From Leptasterias polaris (Eukaryota > Echinodermata > Asteroidea > Forcipulatida > Asteriidae), in contig JAZGTN010000086.1 of assembly GCA_037783415.1 (NCBI GenBank), positions 186,001 to 250,000 of the forward strand: 64,000 bases of DNA. The letters run 5' to 3'. Below the pieces are notes generated by a model. It ran no database searches. It worked only from the letters and a program-made list of their open reading frames with translations, and was not told the DNA's origin. This document shows positions 45,054 through 53,353 of this stretch, in pieces; the stretch's first letter is position 1; the number at the start of each line of letters is the position of its first letter. The translations under genes were made by a program, and so were the position numbers.

Positions 45054-46199
45054 ATGAATTCTGGACAGAACCAAACTGAATTTGTCTGTGACATGAATCA
45101 ACAAAGAGTCCACACTGAAACCAAACCATTTCTTTGCGGTATCTGTGGAGAAGCCTTCTCACAAAACCTTCAACTGACCAACCATCAGAATGTCCACACT
45201 GGAGAGAAACCATTTGCTTGTGACATTTGTGGAAAATGTTTTACTAAGAAGTGCGCTCTTACTAGCCATAAACAAACTCACACAAAAGTTTTCACAAGTA
45301 AGCCTAGCCTGACGATCCGTCAGCGTATCCACACTGGAGAGAAAAAGTTTGTTTGTGACATTTGTGGGAAAGCCTTCTCACAAAAACGTAGCCTAAACGA
45401 CCATAGCCGTATCCACACTGGAGAGAAACCGTTTGTTTGTGACATTTGCGGAACTGCATTTACGCGAAAACATCACATGACCATCCATCAGTTTGTTCAC
45501 ACAGGAGAAAAACAATTTGCTTGTGAAGTTTGTGGAAAAGCTTTTTCACAAAAGAGCAATTTAAGTATTCACCAAAGTGTCCACACTGAAAAGAAAGTAC
45601 TTGTTTGTGATTTTTGTGGAAAGAAATTCTCACACAAACGTAGCCTGACCATCCATCAACGTGTTCACACTGGAGAGAAAGTATATGTTTGTGACGTTTG
45701 TGGAAAGGTGTTTTCTCAAAAAGCAAATCTGAGTTGTCACGAGAGAGTACACACTGAAGAGAAACCATTTATTTGTAACATTTGTGAAAAAGCATTTTCT
45801 CAAAAAAGCGGTCTAAATACACACCAGAGAGTACACACAGGAGAGCAACCATTTGTTTGTGATGTTTGTGGAAAGGCTTGTGCTCTTAAATCCAGTTTAA
45901 AAAGTCACCAAAGAGTCCACACTGGAGAGAAACCATTCAGTTGTGATATTTGTGGAGAACGTTTTTCTTATAGGTTCGCTCTCTCTTACCATCACCAAAC
46001 GCACAATGAGGAAAAACCATTTGTTTGTGATATTTGTGGAAAAGCGTTTGTTCAAAAAGTCCATCTGAGTTGTCACGAAAGAGTACACACTGGAGAGAAA
46101 CCATTTGTTTGTAACATTTGTGGAAAAGCATTTTCTCAAAAAAGCGGTCTAAATACACACCAGAGAGTCCACACAGGAGATAAACCATTTTGTTTGTGA
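45054..46199 (+). CDS. ZNF3: poly-C2H2 zinc-finger protein (12 intact fingers)
   Basis: Predicted nuclear DNA-binding protein, 381 aa from the ATG at 45054 (MNSGQNQTEF), the same ATG context as ZNF1 and ZNF2. An in-frame ATG at 45024 would add 10 residues. A half-finger remnant (VCDMNQQRVHTETKPF) precedes units such as CGICGEAFSQNLQLTNH. Unit 3 has lost its cysteines (KVFTSKPSLTIRQRIHTGEK). The rest are canonical, some with variant linkers (HTEKKV, HTEEKPF, HNEEKPF). Units 8-9 and 12-13 are close copies. One extra T in CCATTTTGTTTG shifts the frame and ends the protein at FCL, although finger sequence continues for 750 bp. This unit is more diverged from ZNF1/ZNF2 than they are from each other. 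Confidence 0.85.
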   Translation: MNSGQNQTEFVCDMNQQRVHTETKPFLCGICGEAFSQNLQLTNHQNVHTGEKPFACDICGKCFTKKCALTSHKQTHTKVFTSKPSLTIRQRIHTGEKKFVCDICGKAFSQKRSLNDHSRIHTGEKPFVCDICGTAFTRKHHMTIHQFVHTGEKQFACEVCGKAFSQKSNLSIHQSVHTEKKVLVCDFCGKKFSHKRSLTIHQRVHTGEKVYVCDVCGKVFSQKANLSCHERVHTEEKPFICNICEKAFSQKSGLNTHQRVHTGEQPFVCDVCGKACALKSSLKSHQRVHTGEKPFSCDICGERFSYRFALSYHHQTHNEEKPFVCDICGKAFVQKVHLSCHERVHTGEKPFVCNICGKAFSQKSGLNTHQRVHTGDKPFCL

Positions 46200-46960
46200 C
46201 TTTTGTGGAAAGGCTTGTTTTAAAAGTCACCAAGAGTCCACACTGGGGAAAACCATTCAGTTGTGATATTTGTGGAGAACGTTTTTCCATCTCTTTTACC
46301 ATCACCAAACTCACATTGAGGAAAAACCAGTTGTTTGTGATATTTGTGGAAAAGCCTTGAAATCTAAAACGAAATTTGACAAACATAAACTTGTCCACTC
46401 TAGAAAGAAACAATGTGTTTGTGATATTTGTGGTAAAGCCTTGAAATCTAAAAGGAATTTTTACAAACACCACCTTGTCCACTCAGAAGAGAAAGCATAT
46501 GTTTGCAACATTTGTGGAAAAGAGTTTTCTCAAAAAGTCCATCTTATTAATGTCACAAGAGAGTCCACACTGGTGAGAAACTATTCAGTTGTGACATTTG
46601 TAGAAAAGCATTTTCTCAAATAGGCATTCGAACTCATCACCAGAAAGTGCACACTGGAGAAAATCCATTTGTTTGTGACATTTTTGTGGGAAAACATATG
46701 TGCTCTAAAAGGCAGTCCAAAAAGTCACAAACAAGTCCACACTGGAGAGAAACCATTCATTTGAGATATTTGTGGAGAATGTTTCACATATAAGTACGCT
46801 TTCTCTAACCATCACCAAACTCACATAGAGAAAAAAACATTTGTTTGTGATATTTTGTGGAAAAGCCTTCAAATCTAAAAAGAAATTTGACAAACACAAG
46901 CTTGTCCACTCTGGAGAGAAACCATGTTTGTGATATTTGTGGAAAAGAAATTTGACACCA
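46200..46960 (+). pseudogene. Out-of-frame 3' fingers of ZNF3
   Basis: Continues the array with about seven more fingers split by indels. A local frame at 46310-46623 encodes VVCDICGKALKSKTKFDKH, VHSRKKQCVCDICGKALKSK and VCNICGKEFSQKVHL. Later fingers (46620-46960) contain further single-base insertions such as CATTTTTGTGGG and GATATTTTGTGG. The ancestral protein was therefore near 20 fingers. Confidence 0.85.
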
Positions 46961-47470
46961 GGCCTGATAATTTTAATTTTTTGCAAGCGCATAAGGGCCG
47001 GCAACGTTGTTTGTCTTAGGTTATGTGCATTTAATTGAGGTAAAACAAACATTTGTACTGAACATTTTCAAGGAGCACCAAAGCAATCACCAGGGCCATT
47101 GAGGCAATTGCCTCCGTGATCAGGTTTGGAGAATACTTTTTTTGTTTACACGCAACCCCTTCTGCTGTTCTGCTGACTTATATTAAGATGTATAAAGGGT
47201 TTAGATTTCAGATTTCAGACATCTGCTTTTTTTTTGTAGGCAAAATCAAAGTTGTATGTCTGTACACAAGTGCTTTAAATTATTTAAAAAGTAAAGAAAA
47301 GATAATACTGCATGTAACGATTAGATCAGATAATCATTAATAAGGATTTGAAAATAAAGCTTTATAGAGTATTAAACAAACAAAAACATTGCTTGGATTT
47401 TGGTTTTCACTGACTTGATTTTATGTTCGTCCTGACCCAGGGCCTCAGTGCTATGAAAAACGAAAGTGAG
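46961..47470. other. Spacer without recognised features
   Basis: AT-rich, no repeat partner in the window. Short ORFs are unsupported. Confidence 0.4.
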
Positions 47471-47499
47471 GCTTGAAGGCGAGTTGAACATTATTCCTT

Positions 47500-47566
47500 G
47501 GTTGGTGGCTGGCCGCTGTTATGGACCTCGCCTTCGGCTCGGTCCATTAACAGCGGCCAGCCACCA
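47500..47566. other. Perfect ~30-bp hairpin GGTGGCTGGCCGCTGTTA
   Basis: GGTGGCTGGCCGCTGTTATG and GACC pair with GGTCCATTAACAGCGGCCAG and CCACC around TCGCCTTCGGCTC. The same CGCCTTCGGCTCGG loop occurs in the larger palindromes at 48390 and 49710. Confidence 0.9.
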
Positions 47567-47629
47567 CCCCAGTCATTACCACGCAGTGAAGACCGGCTAC
47601 CACACTGTTATCCCTATGATAATACATAA

Positions 47630-47957
47630 ATTGTACAAGAATGCTTTCTCAAGCGCACCACTAACTATATACCCAAGCAGATCCTTGCCATTTGATTGGA
47701 GGATTGTCCGTCACGTGATAGCAAATAAACGTACCATTGCACGCTACGTCATTCACTGTGCATTCATTTTCGTTCCATTCACCGTGAATTTTTCGTTCCA
47801 TCCGATTTGTTCTATTGCACCATTGATCTCCATTATACTAATCTCCATTATACTCCAGTATAATGGAGATCAATGTATTGCACGCTCGCCCGCGCGCCCT
47901 CCATTGACGAAAGTGACTGTTAGTGGTGCGCTTGAGAAGGCATTCTTGTACAGTTAT
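47630..47957. mobile_element. ~325-bp palindrome-ended MITE
   Basis: Inverted ends TTGTACAAGAATGCTTTCTC-AAGCGCACCACTAAC and GTTAGTGGTGCGCTTGAGAA-GGCATTCTTGTACAG. Near the centre ATTGATCTCCATTATACT and AGTATAATGGAGATCAAT pair again. No ORF. Confidence 0.85.
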
Positions 47958-48499
47958 TATCCTTAAAAGTATAGTGTTATCCTTCATTCATAAATACCCC
48001 AGACAGTTTCGCTATTCCTATTGGTGGAGAGCACGTCACGTGGGGGTGTTTAAACGGCTGATAAAGACATAGCTGGAGCTGTTTAAGACCGGTTGTTTTC
48101 GGATAGCATTTGTGCGGGTTAGCCCACAACCTCATTCTCAGGGGAGATTGATCTCGCCGCGCCATTTTAGTCCATGGACACGAGGATGCGTTACTACGCG
48201 CACAATGCATATCCGAAAACTGTCTCACGTACAGAGCCCAAGGACGTCGGAAAACAGATAAGTTTTTACAGAGTTTCCTACTTTATTACGCCTTTTAACC
48301 AAAAGGGCATTTATGAATGGGAATAAAAGGGTAGCGACTCGTTCTTAAACGGCCGTTTAAAACCTTGCAGGGTCGTGGCCGTGCGATAAAGGCCCTCGCC
48401 TTCGGCTCGGGCCTTTATCGCACGGCCACGACCCTGCCGGTTTTAAACGGCCGTTTAAGAACTCGTCGCTACCCTTTTATTCCCTCAAATTAATCAAAT

Positions 48500-48700
48500 G
48501 ACAAAGATCTTCTAGGATGTTATATAAAACAAATAATGAATGTTTTTCATTCGTGCAATAGTAAGAATATTTTCATGAGTTGAAAGATCGGAATGTTCCC
48601 GCCTCGTTGAATGGAACATTCCGATCTTTCAACTCATGAAAATATTCTTACTATTGCACTCATAAACATTCATTATTTGTATATTATTTCACAAATTAAC
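48500..48700. mobile_element. Palindromic MITE family E, copy 1 of 2
   Basis: AATAATGAATGTTTTTCATT, CGTGCAATAGTAAGAATATT and GAAAGATCGGAATGTTCC are mirrored by GGAACATTCCGATCTTTC, AATATTCTTACTATTGCACT and AACATTCATTATTTGTA. A second copy lies at 61716-61912, including the left sequence GACAAAGATCT.CT.GGATGTTAT. It is nested between the arms of the 2.2 kb composite. Confidence 0.9.
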
Positions 48701-49630
48701 TTCTATTTAACTAGTAACTACAACCGCACACAGCGGACTGTCACAGATCACACCGAAAGAATACTCTAAAACTGTTCAAGTTTTAAGGGAATTAATTGGG
48801 CCCTAGTTGACTTGAGGCTTCCATCTAACTCATCCACCACGTACAGTATACGCTCATCAATTGCCTCTAGATAGAGATTTTCTTTGCAATGCGCCCTCTT
48901 CACTTCAGGCTATCAAGTACTGAGATGGGGGGATTACTTTGTTTTTCTAATGTTTCTCTTTGTAGCAACGGGGAAAGTAAATTATTTTGGCAACTGTTTT
49001 ATGCCCTGAATTGTGAAGACCGGCTCCACACACGGTTATTGCCATTAATAAATACCTTTAACGAAGAAAAAGGGTAGTAATCATCAGAATTTGTGATTTT
49101 TCTTTCGCCGTAAATTTTGGAAATAATCCACTCATGTTCAGGGGCCATTCTTTTGGCTGTTCAACTTTTGCGTGGCTCCTAGTCCCCTGCACTTAATTAA
49201 CAATATCAGAAATGGAGAGAAATGACTATTATGTGCATATTTTGAAGAACCAGACTTTTAAAGTAACAGCACTATAAATAGAAACACTTTGGTTGGTGTA
49301 CGGCTTTATGCTTTGCATTACCTTGGCTTCATGCACGTACCAGCTACCAAAATGATACATTGTCTGCGCGTTTATACATACGCGTGGTATGCGCGTACAC
49401 GCGGCACCATCCCGTCCTCGTAAAAATAACCAAAAACAATACGCGCAAAGAAACAGATTTGATAGTTTCCGCACAGCAAGCACGGTGCAAATAGAACTTT
49501 TACACAACATTGTGCTTGTTTAGGGGCCATTTATTTGCTAGTTTACAGAGCCGGTCTTTATATCACATGATAATACATCCCCACGTGACCAGTCCTCGAC
49601 CAATCAGAATGCACAAACTCTCCGAGGTAT
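48701..49630. other. Spacer inside the foldback composite
   Basis: No gene recognised. GTGAAGACCGGCTCCACACACGGTTAT resembles GTGAAGACCGGCTACCACACTGTTAT at 47586, hinting at an older element cut up by later insertions. Two ORFs (48889-49077, 49229-49510) show no family signal. Confidence 0.45.
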
Positions 49631-50176
49631 TTATTAATAAGGGAATAAAAGGGTAGCGACGAGTTCTTAAACGGCCGTTTAAAACCGGCAGGGTCGTGGC
49701 CGTGCGATAAAGGCCCGAGCCGAAGGCGAGGGCCTTTATCGCACGGCCACGACCCTGCAAGGTTTTAAACGGCCGTTTAAGAACGAGTCGCTACCCTTTT
49801 ATTCCCATTCATAAATGCCCTTTTGGTTAAAAGGCGTAATAAAGTAGGAAACTCTGTAAAAACTTATCTGTTTTCCGACGTCCTGAGCTCTGTACGCGAG
49901 ACAGTTTTCGGATATGCATTGTGCGCGTAGTAACGCACCCTCGTGTCCATGGACTAAAATGGCGCGGCGAGATCGATCTCCCCTGAGAATGGGGTTGTGG
50001 GCTAACCCGCACAAATGCTATCCGAAAACAACCGGTCTTAAACAGCTCCAGCTATGTCTTTATCAGCCGTTTAAACACCCCCACGTGACGTGCTCTCCAC
50101 CAATAGGAATAGCGAAACTGTCTGGGGTATTTATGAATATCCTTTTAGAGTATAGTGTTATCCTTCAATCAAATTA

Positions 50177-50729
50177 TTATTATTATTATTATTATTTATT
50201 CGGCCAAATAATATGCAACAATCAAACAGACATACATGAGAGTGAACAGATAATTCAATGTACAATAGAATAGGAACGGTATTAGGATGTCTAAATGTAC
50301 AGACTGAAATTAATGAATGAATTTAAAGATTAAAAAGTCCAAGTAACATTATAATAAAGCAGCAATTGAATGTTAAAGGGAACATTAATCGTAAAGGCCA
50401 GACAGAAACATCCCAAAACAAACAAATCATTCTAAGATGGCCAGGATTAATAAAAGCGAACCTAATCACTATGACTCGAGAGCCTATTAATCCAATCTTA
50501 AGAATAAGATGGAACACTTATTGAATAAAAACAAAAAATCTGCAAAAACTAAAAGGATACCTATATATATATACCTATATATAATATATGTAAGAATAAA
50601 CATTACATTGGCAAGTCAATCAGTCTATTTAACATTCAGGCTGACAAGAACTCAGTTTACACATTAAACAGACAACACTGTGAAGAAGGAAGATTTGAGT
50701 TGGGGGATGGAAAATATTAAGTAAAAAGA

Positions 50730-50768
<39 letters not shown>

Positions 50769-51288
50769 AAATTGCAACAATAATGTGTGAGCAATACAAA
50801 CATGATCATGCTTGCAACACTGAGCCAACCATATAAAACAAACAGATTGTAGGAGCAAAAACACATCCAGACAAGCAGTCACACAGACAGACATATACAA
50901 ACTGGAAAACAATCAATGAACCAGTTAATTAGACAGACAAAAGTAAAACAGGTACTGACAACAAAATAGGAATTGAACAAACAACCAAATAAATGACACT
51001 AACAGACAATCAATGAAGCAATTGTAAACCTCCAGCAAGTAGGTATATACAAAAACAACAAATAAGCATATCAGGTGTAAATGCAAAATTAGCAAATAAA
51101 GTACATCTAAATATCATTGAAATGGTTACATAAGTACTTATTAAAACATTTAAATGAATCTAGAATTAGGGCGTTCTTAACATTTGTAGGCAGACTACTC
51201 CAAATACGAGGAAAAGAATGAATAGATGTGTTCTTAAGGCTTTGCGTCCTCGCATAGATATTGTGGCGAAAATCGCCATGTGTAATTA
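50177..51288 (-). mobile_element. LINE 3' part: (ATT)n tail, 3' UTR and C-terminal coding tail
   Basis: On the minus strand the coding tail runs through ITHGDFRHNIYARTQSLKNT, FPRIWSSLPTNVKN and ends at the stop near 51107. A ~900-bp AT-rich 3' UTR follows, with (AT)n at 50733-50762, and the element ends CGAATAAATAATAATAATAA at 50177-50200. The missing upstream part is at 60665-61712; the two halves rejoin in frame. Confidence 0.85.
51262..51288. repeat. 27-bp direct repeat flanking the gag-pol insertion (left)
   Basis: TGTGGCGAAAATCGCCATGT followed by GTAATTA is identical to 60665-60691. It belongs to the LINE reading frame (ITHGDFRH) and contains the hairpin TGGCGAAAATCGCCA. It is longer than the 4-6 bp duplication expected for an LTR element. 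Confidence 0.9.
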
Positions 51289-51358
51289 AGATAGACAACT
51301 ATTTATTTCAATGTTTCATTTCTATTGTTCTTTCCTTACAGTAATATTTTTGCAGGCT

Positions 51359-51980
51359 TGTGACACCCAGCTACGTGCCGTTCCGATTCTGTGGCTGCGC
51401 CATGTTGTGCTTGAGTATTCTTTATGAGGCACACGCGTGACGCAGGATCAGAGTACGGGCGCGCGCCAGCTGAAGTGGAGCAAGCTACCGTAGAAAGGTG
51501 TTTGTGATTGGTCAATAATTTAGTGCGCATTGATCACCGCGTATGTAACAGAAGTGTGTGTTGCGCATACGCACTTCTGATGGCTATAAATTCAGCTGCA
51601 AACTCATTTTTCGGGGACTCTTTTCTTGGAGCTGTCCTCACCACAAGACCAAAGACACAAAGACCATTCTATTCAACACGTAATGACTATAACTATAGGG
51701 TTGAAGTCCACGCTACCAATACAATTGAAGGCCCGTAATAAACTATACTCATGTACCATTAGTTTCAACATTAGTTTACAAGTGAATGTTGTATGAATAA
51801 GGAGTTGGAGACAATAAATTAATACAGATCTTTGGTTGACAGTAACCCTCTGTTTTCAACATGTCTGATTATGTCGAGTAGATAAGGTTTTCCCCCATAA
51901 CATTTCTCCCTGGAGTTTCATCGGATGATACCGGCTCCTCTCCCCTAGGTACAAGAAAAAGGGGGGTCGGAATCGTTACA
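51359..51980 (+). mobile_element. Probable 5' LTR of a Ty3/gypsy element
   Basis: Ends TGTGAC...GTTACA form an imperfect 6-bp inverted repeat. An alternative start at 51281 (TGTAATTA) would give TGTAA/TTACA and a 700-bp LTR that abuts the LINE directly. Inside are an 8-bp-stem hairpin CAGAAGTG...CACTTCTG (51549-51579), a TATA box TATAAA (51585-51590) and a polyadenylation signal AATAAA (51813-51818). The primer-binding site lies three bases beyond the end. No second LTR is present in the window, so the limits rest on these signals alone. Confidence 0.65.
51585..51590 (+). promoter_or_regulatory. TATA box of the LTR promoter
   Basis: GGCTATAAATTCAG, preceded by the CACTTCTG half of a hairpin and an upstream GTGATTGGTCAATAA (inverted CCAAT box, about 51507-51521). 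The spacing is typical of a Pol II LTR promoter. Confidence 0.6.
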
Positions 51981-51983
51981 TTT

Positions 51984-52001
51984 TGGTGGCAGCGGTGGGA
52001 T
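51984..52001 (+). promoter_or_regulatory. Primer-binding site complementary to tRNA-Leu
   Basis: TGGTGGCAGCGGTGGGAT is complementary to the 3' end (ATCCCACCGCTGCCA plus CCA) of animal tRNA-Leu, an 18-base match from my memory of that tRNA. It lies 3 nt after the proposed LTR end, the usual position for Metaviridae. Confidence 0.8.
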
Positions 52002-52078
52002 CTCTGAGACTGGTGAATTAAAGAATTACGAATAAAGAAAAGAGAATTTAAAATTGAAGTAAAGAGGCATTGATAAAG

Positions 52079-53353
52079 ATGGAAAGTCCAGTACAAGAGA
52101 TCCAAAACGAATCCTTGGGTGAAGCTTCAGGGGAAGATGGAAATAATATTTCCATTGCAAGCAGTGATGAAATAAAGATTACAGAGAGCGGTGATTCAAG
52201 ACTATCAGTGTCAACTTCGAGTGAGAATTCCCCGGAAAAGAAATTAATTAAACAGGGACAAGCAGTTCTAGACAAAATGAAGGCAGAATGTGAAATCCTT
52301 CAGAGAGAGTTGAATGGCGCAAATGAAGAAAGAGAACAAGTAAAGGAATACAAAGCACAAAAGGCTCAAACAAGAAAGCCAGAAAATAGAGAACGTGATG
52401 CAAAAGTAAAAATAAAGCCAACCAATTATGACGGGTCCAGTTGCTGGAATGACTATGCCGTTCAATTTGAGATGTTATCCGAGATGAATGATTGGGATGA
52501 TGAGGCCAAAGCCGTGTATCTCGCAGCCAACTTAAGGGGATCGGCACAGTGCGTTTTAAGTGACTTGGATGATGAAAGCCGTCACGATTATAGAGCTTTA
52601 GTGACAGCCTTGGACAACAGATTTGGCTCAAATAATCAAAAAGAACTATTTCGAGTACAGTTGAAAAACAGACAACGAAAGAGGGAGGAAACTTTGCCCG
52701 AGTTGGCTCAAGTGATCAGGCGACTGACACGTCTTGCATATCCAACAGCAACATACAGCTTACAAGAAACATTGGCCAAAGAGCATTTTATTGACGCACT
52801 CTCTGAAAGTGACGTGAGATGGCGAGTATTCCAGTCCAAGCCAGAGAGTCTAGCTGATGCAGTCCGTATTGCAGTCGAACTGGAGGCATTTCAAGCGGCC
52901 GATCGTCAACGTGGAGTAAATCGGAAAATAGCGAGAGTTGTTCTCCCAGAGCAAGATAAAGAGGAGCAAGCTTCAGAAATCAAGGAAATAAAGAATAAAA
53001 TTCTCTCACTGTCCAATGAGCTTGGCTGTTTGACAAACGCAATAAAGAACATGGTGAATACACACAAAGAGGAAACCGATTATGCACGGCAAGACAAAGT
53101 GACCACGCCTGAGCAAGGTGACAAGACATACAAACAAGATAGACAGAGCTGGAAACGCAGAGAAGGGAGAAACAGAGGACCTCTCGTTTGTTGGAATTGC
53201 AATGAGATAGGTCATTTTGCACGCGAATGTCCAAAACCTAAGCATCAGAGATATATGGGCCAACAAGAGATACATCCGGGAAACGGACAACAGCCGACTT
53301 CGTGGTCCAGCAGGCGGCTGGGAAATCAAGGAGTGATGATGGACCGACAGTAA
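52079..53353 (+). CDS. gag: Ty3/gypsy Gag polyprotein
   Basis: Structural polyprotein of 424 aa that forms the virus-like particle and packages RNA. The ATG at 52079 (MESPVQEIQN) is the first in frame after the PBS. An acidic Ser-rich N-terminus and a charged predicted coiled coil (about residues 60-110) precede a capsid-like retrotransposon gag domain (NYDGSSCWNDYAVQFE, about 118, to LADAVRIAVELEAF, about 265). A second short helix-prone stretch and one CCHC zinc knuckle CWNCNEIGHFARECP (about 369-383) follow. The ORF is uninterrupted. Its end overlaps pol by 52 nt in the -1 frame, with a GGGAAAT slippery site at 53320. Confidence 0.9.
   Translation: MESPVQEIQNESLGEASGEDGNNISIASSDEIKITESGDSRLSVSTSSENSPEKKLIKQGQAVLDKMKAECEILQRELNGANEEREQVKEYKAQKAQTRKPENRERDAKVKIKPTNYDGSSCWNDYAVQFEMLSEMNDWDDEAKAVYLAANLRGSAQCVLSDLDDESRHDYRALVTALDNRFGSNNQKELFRVQLKNRQRKREETLPELAQVIRRLTRLAYPTATYSLQETLAKEHFIDALSESDVRWRVFQSKPESLADAVRIAVELEAFQAADRQRGVNRKIARVVLPEQDKEEQASEIKEIKNKILSLSNELGCLTNAIKNMVNTHKEETDYARQDKVTTPEQGDKTYKQDRQSWKRREGRNRGPLVCWNCNEIGHFARECPKPKHQRYMGQQEIHPGNGQQPTSWSSRRLGNQGVMMDRQ

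Larger units (their letters stand above)
47968..50167. mobile_element. 2.2 kb foldback composite with ~510-bp inverted arms
   Basis: Arm 1 (about 47987-48487) and arm 2 (about 49640-50148) are inverted copies sharing ACCCCAGACAGTTTCGCTAT, GAGCACGTCACGTGGGGGTG, TTTCGGATAGCATTTGTGCG and GGGCATTTATGAATGGGAAT. Each arm contains a second perfect palindrome (48318-48486; 49639-49806) with TAAACGGCCGTTTAA and CGTGGCCGTGCGATAAAGGC around a CCTTCGGCTCGG loop. Direct 19-bp copies of AGTATAGTGTTATCCTTCA lie at 47968-47986 and 50149-50167, like a target duplication. The 1.15 kb spacer has no transposase. Confidence 0.85.
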
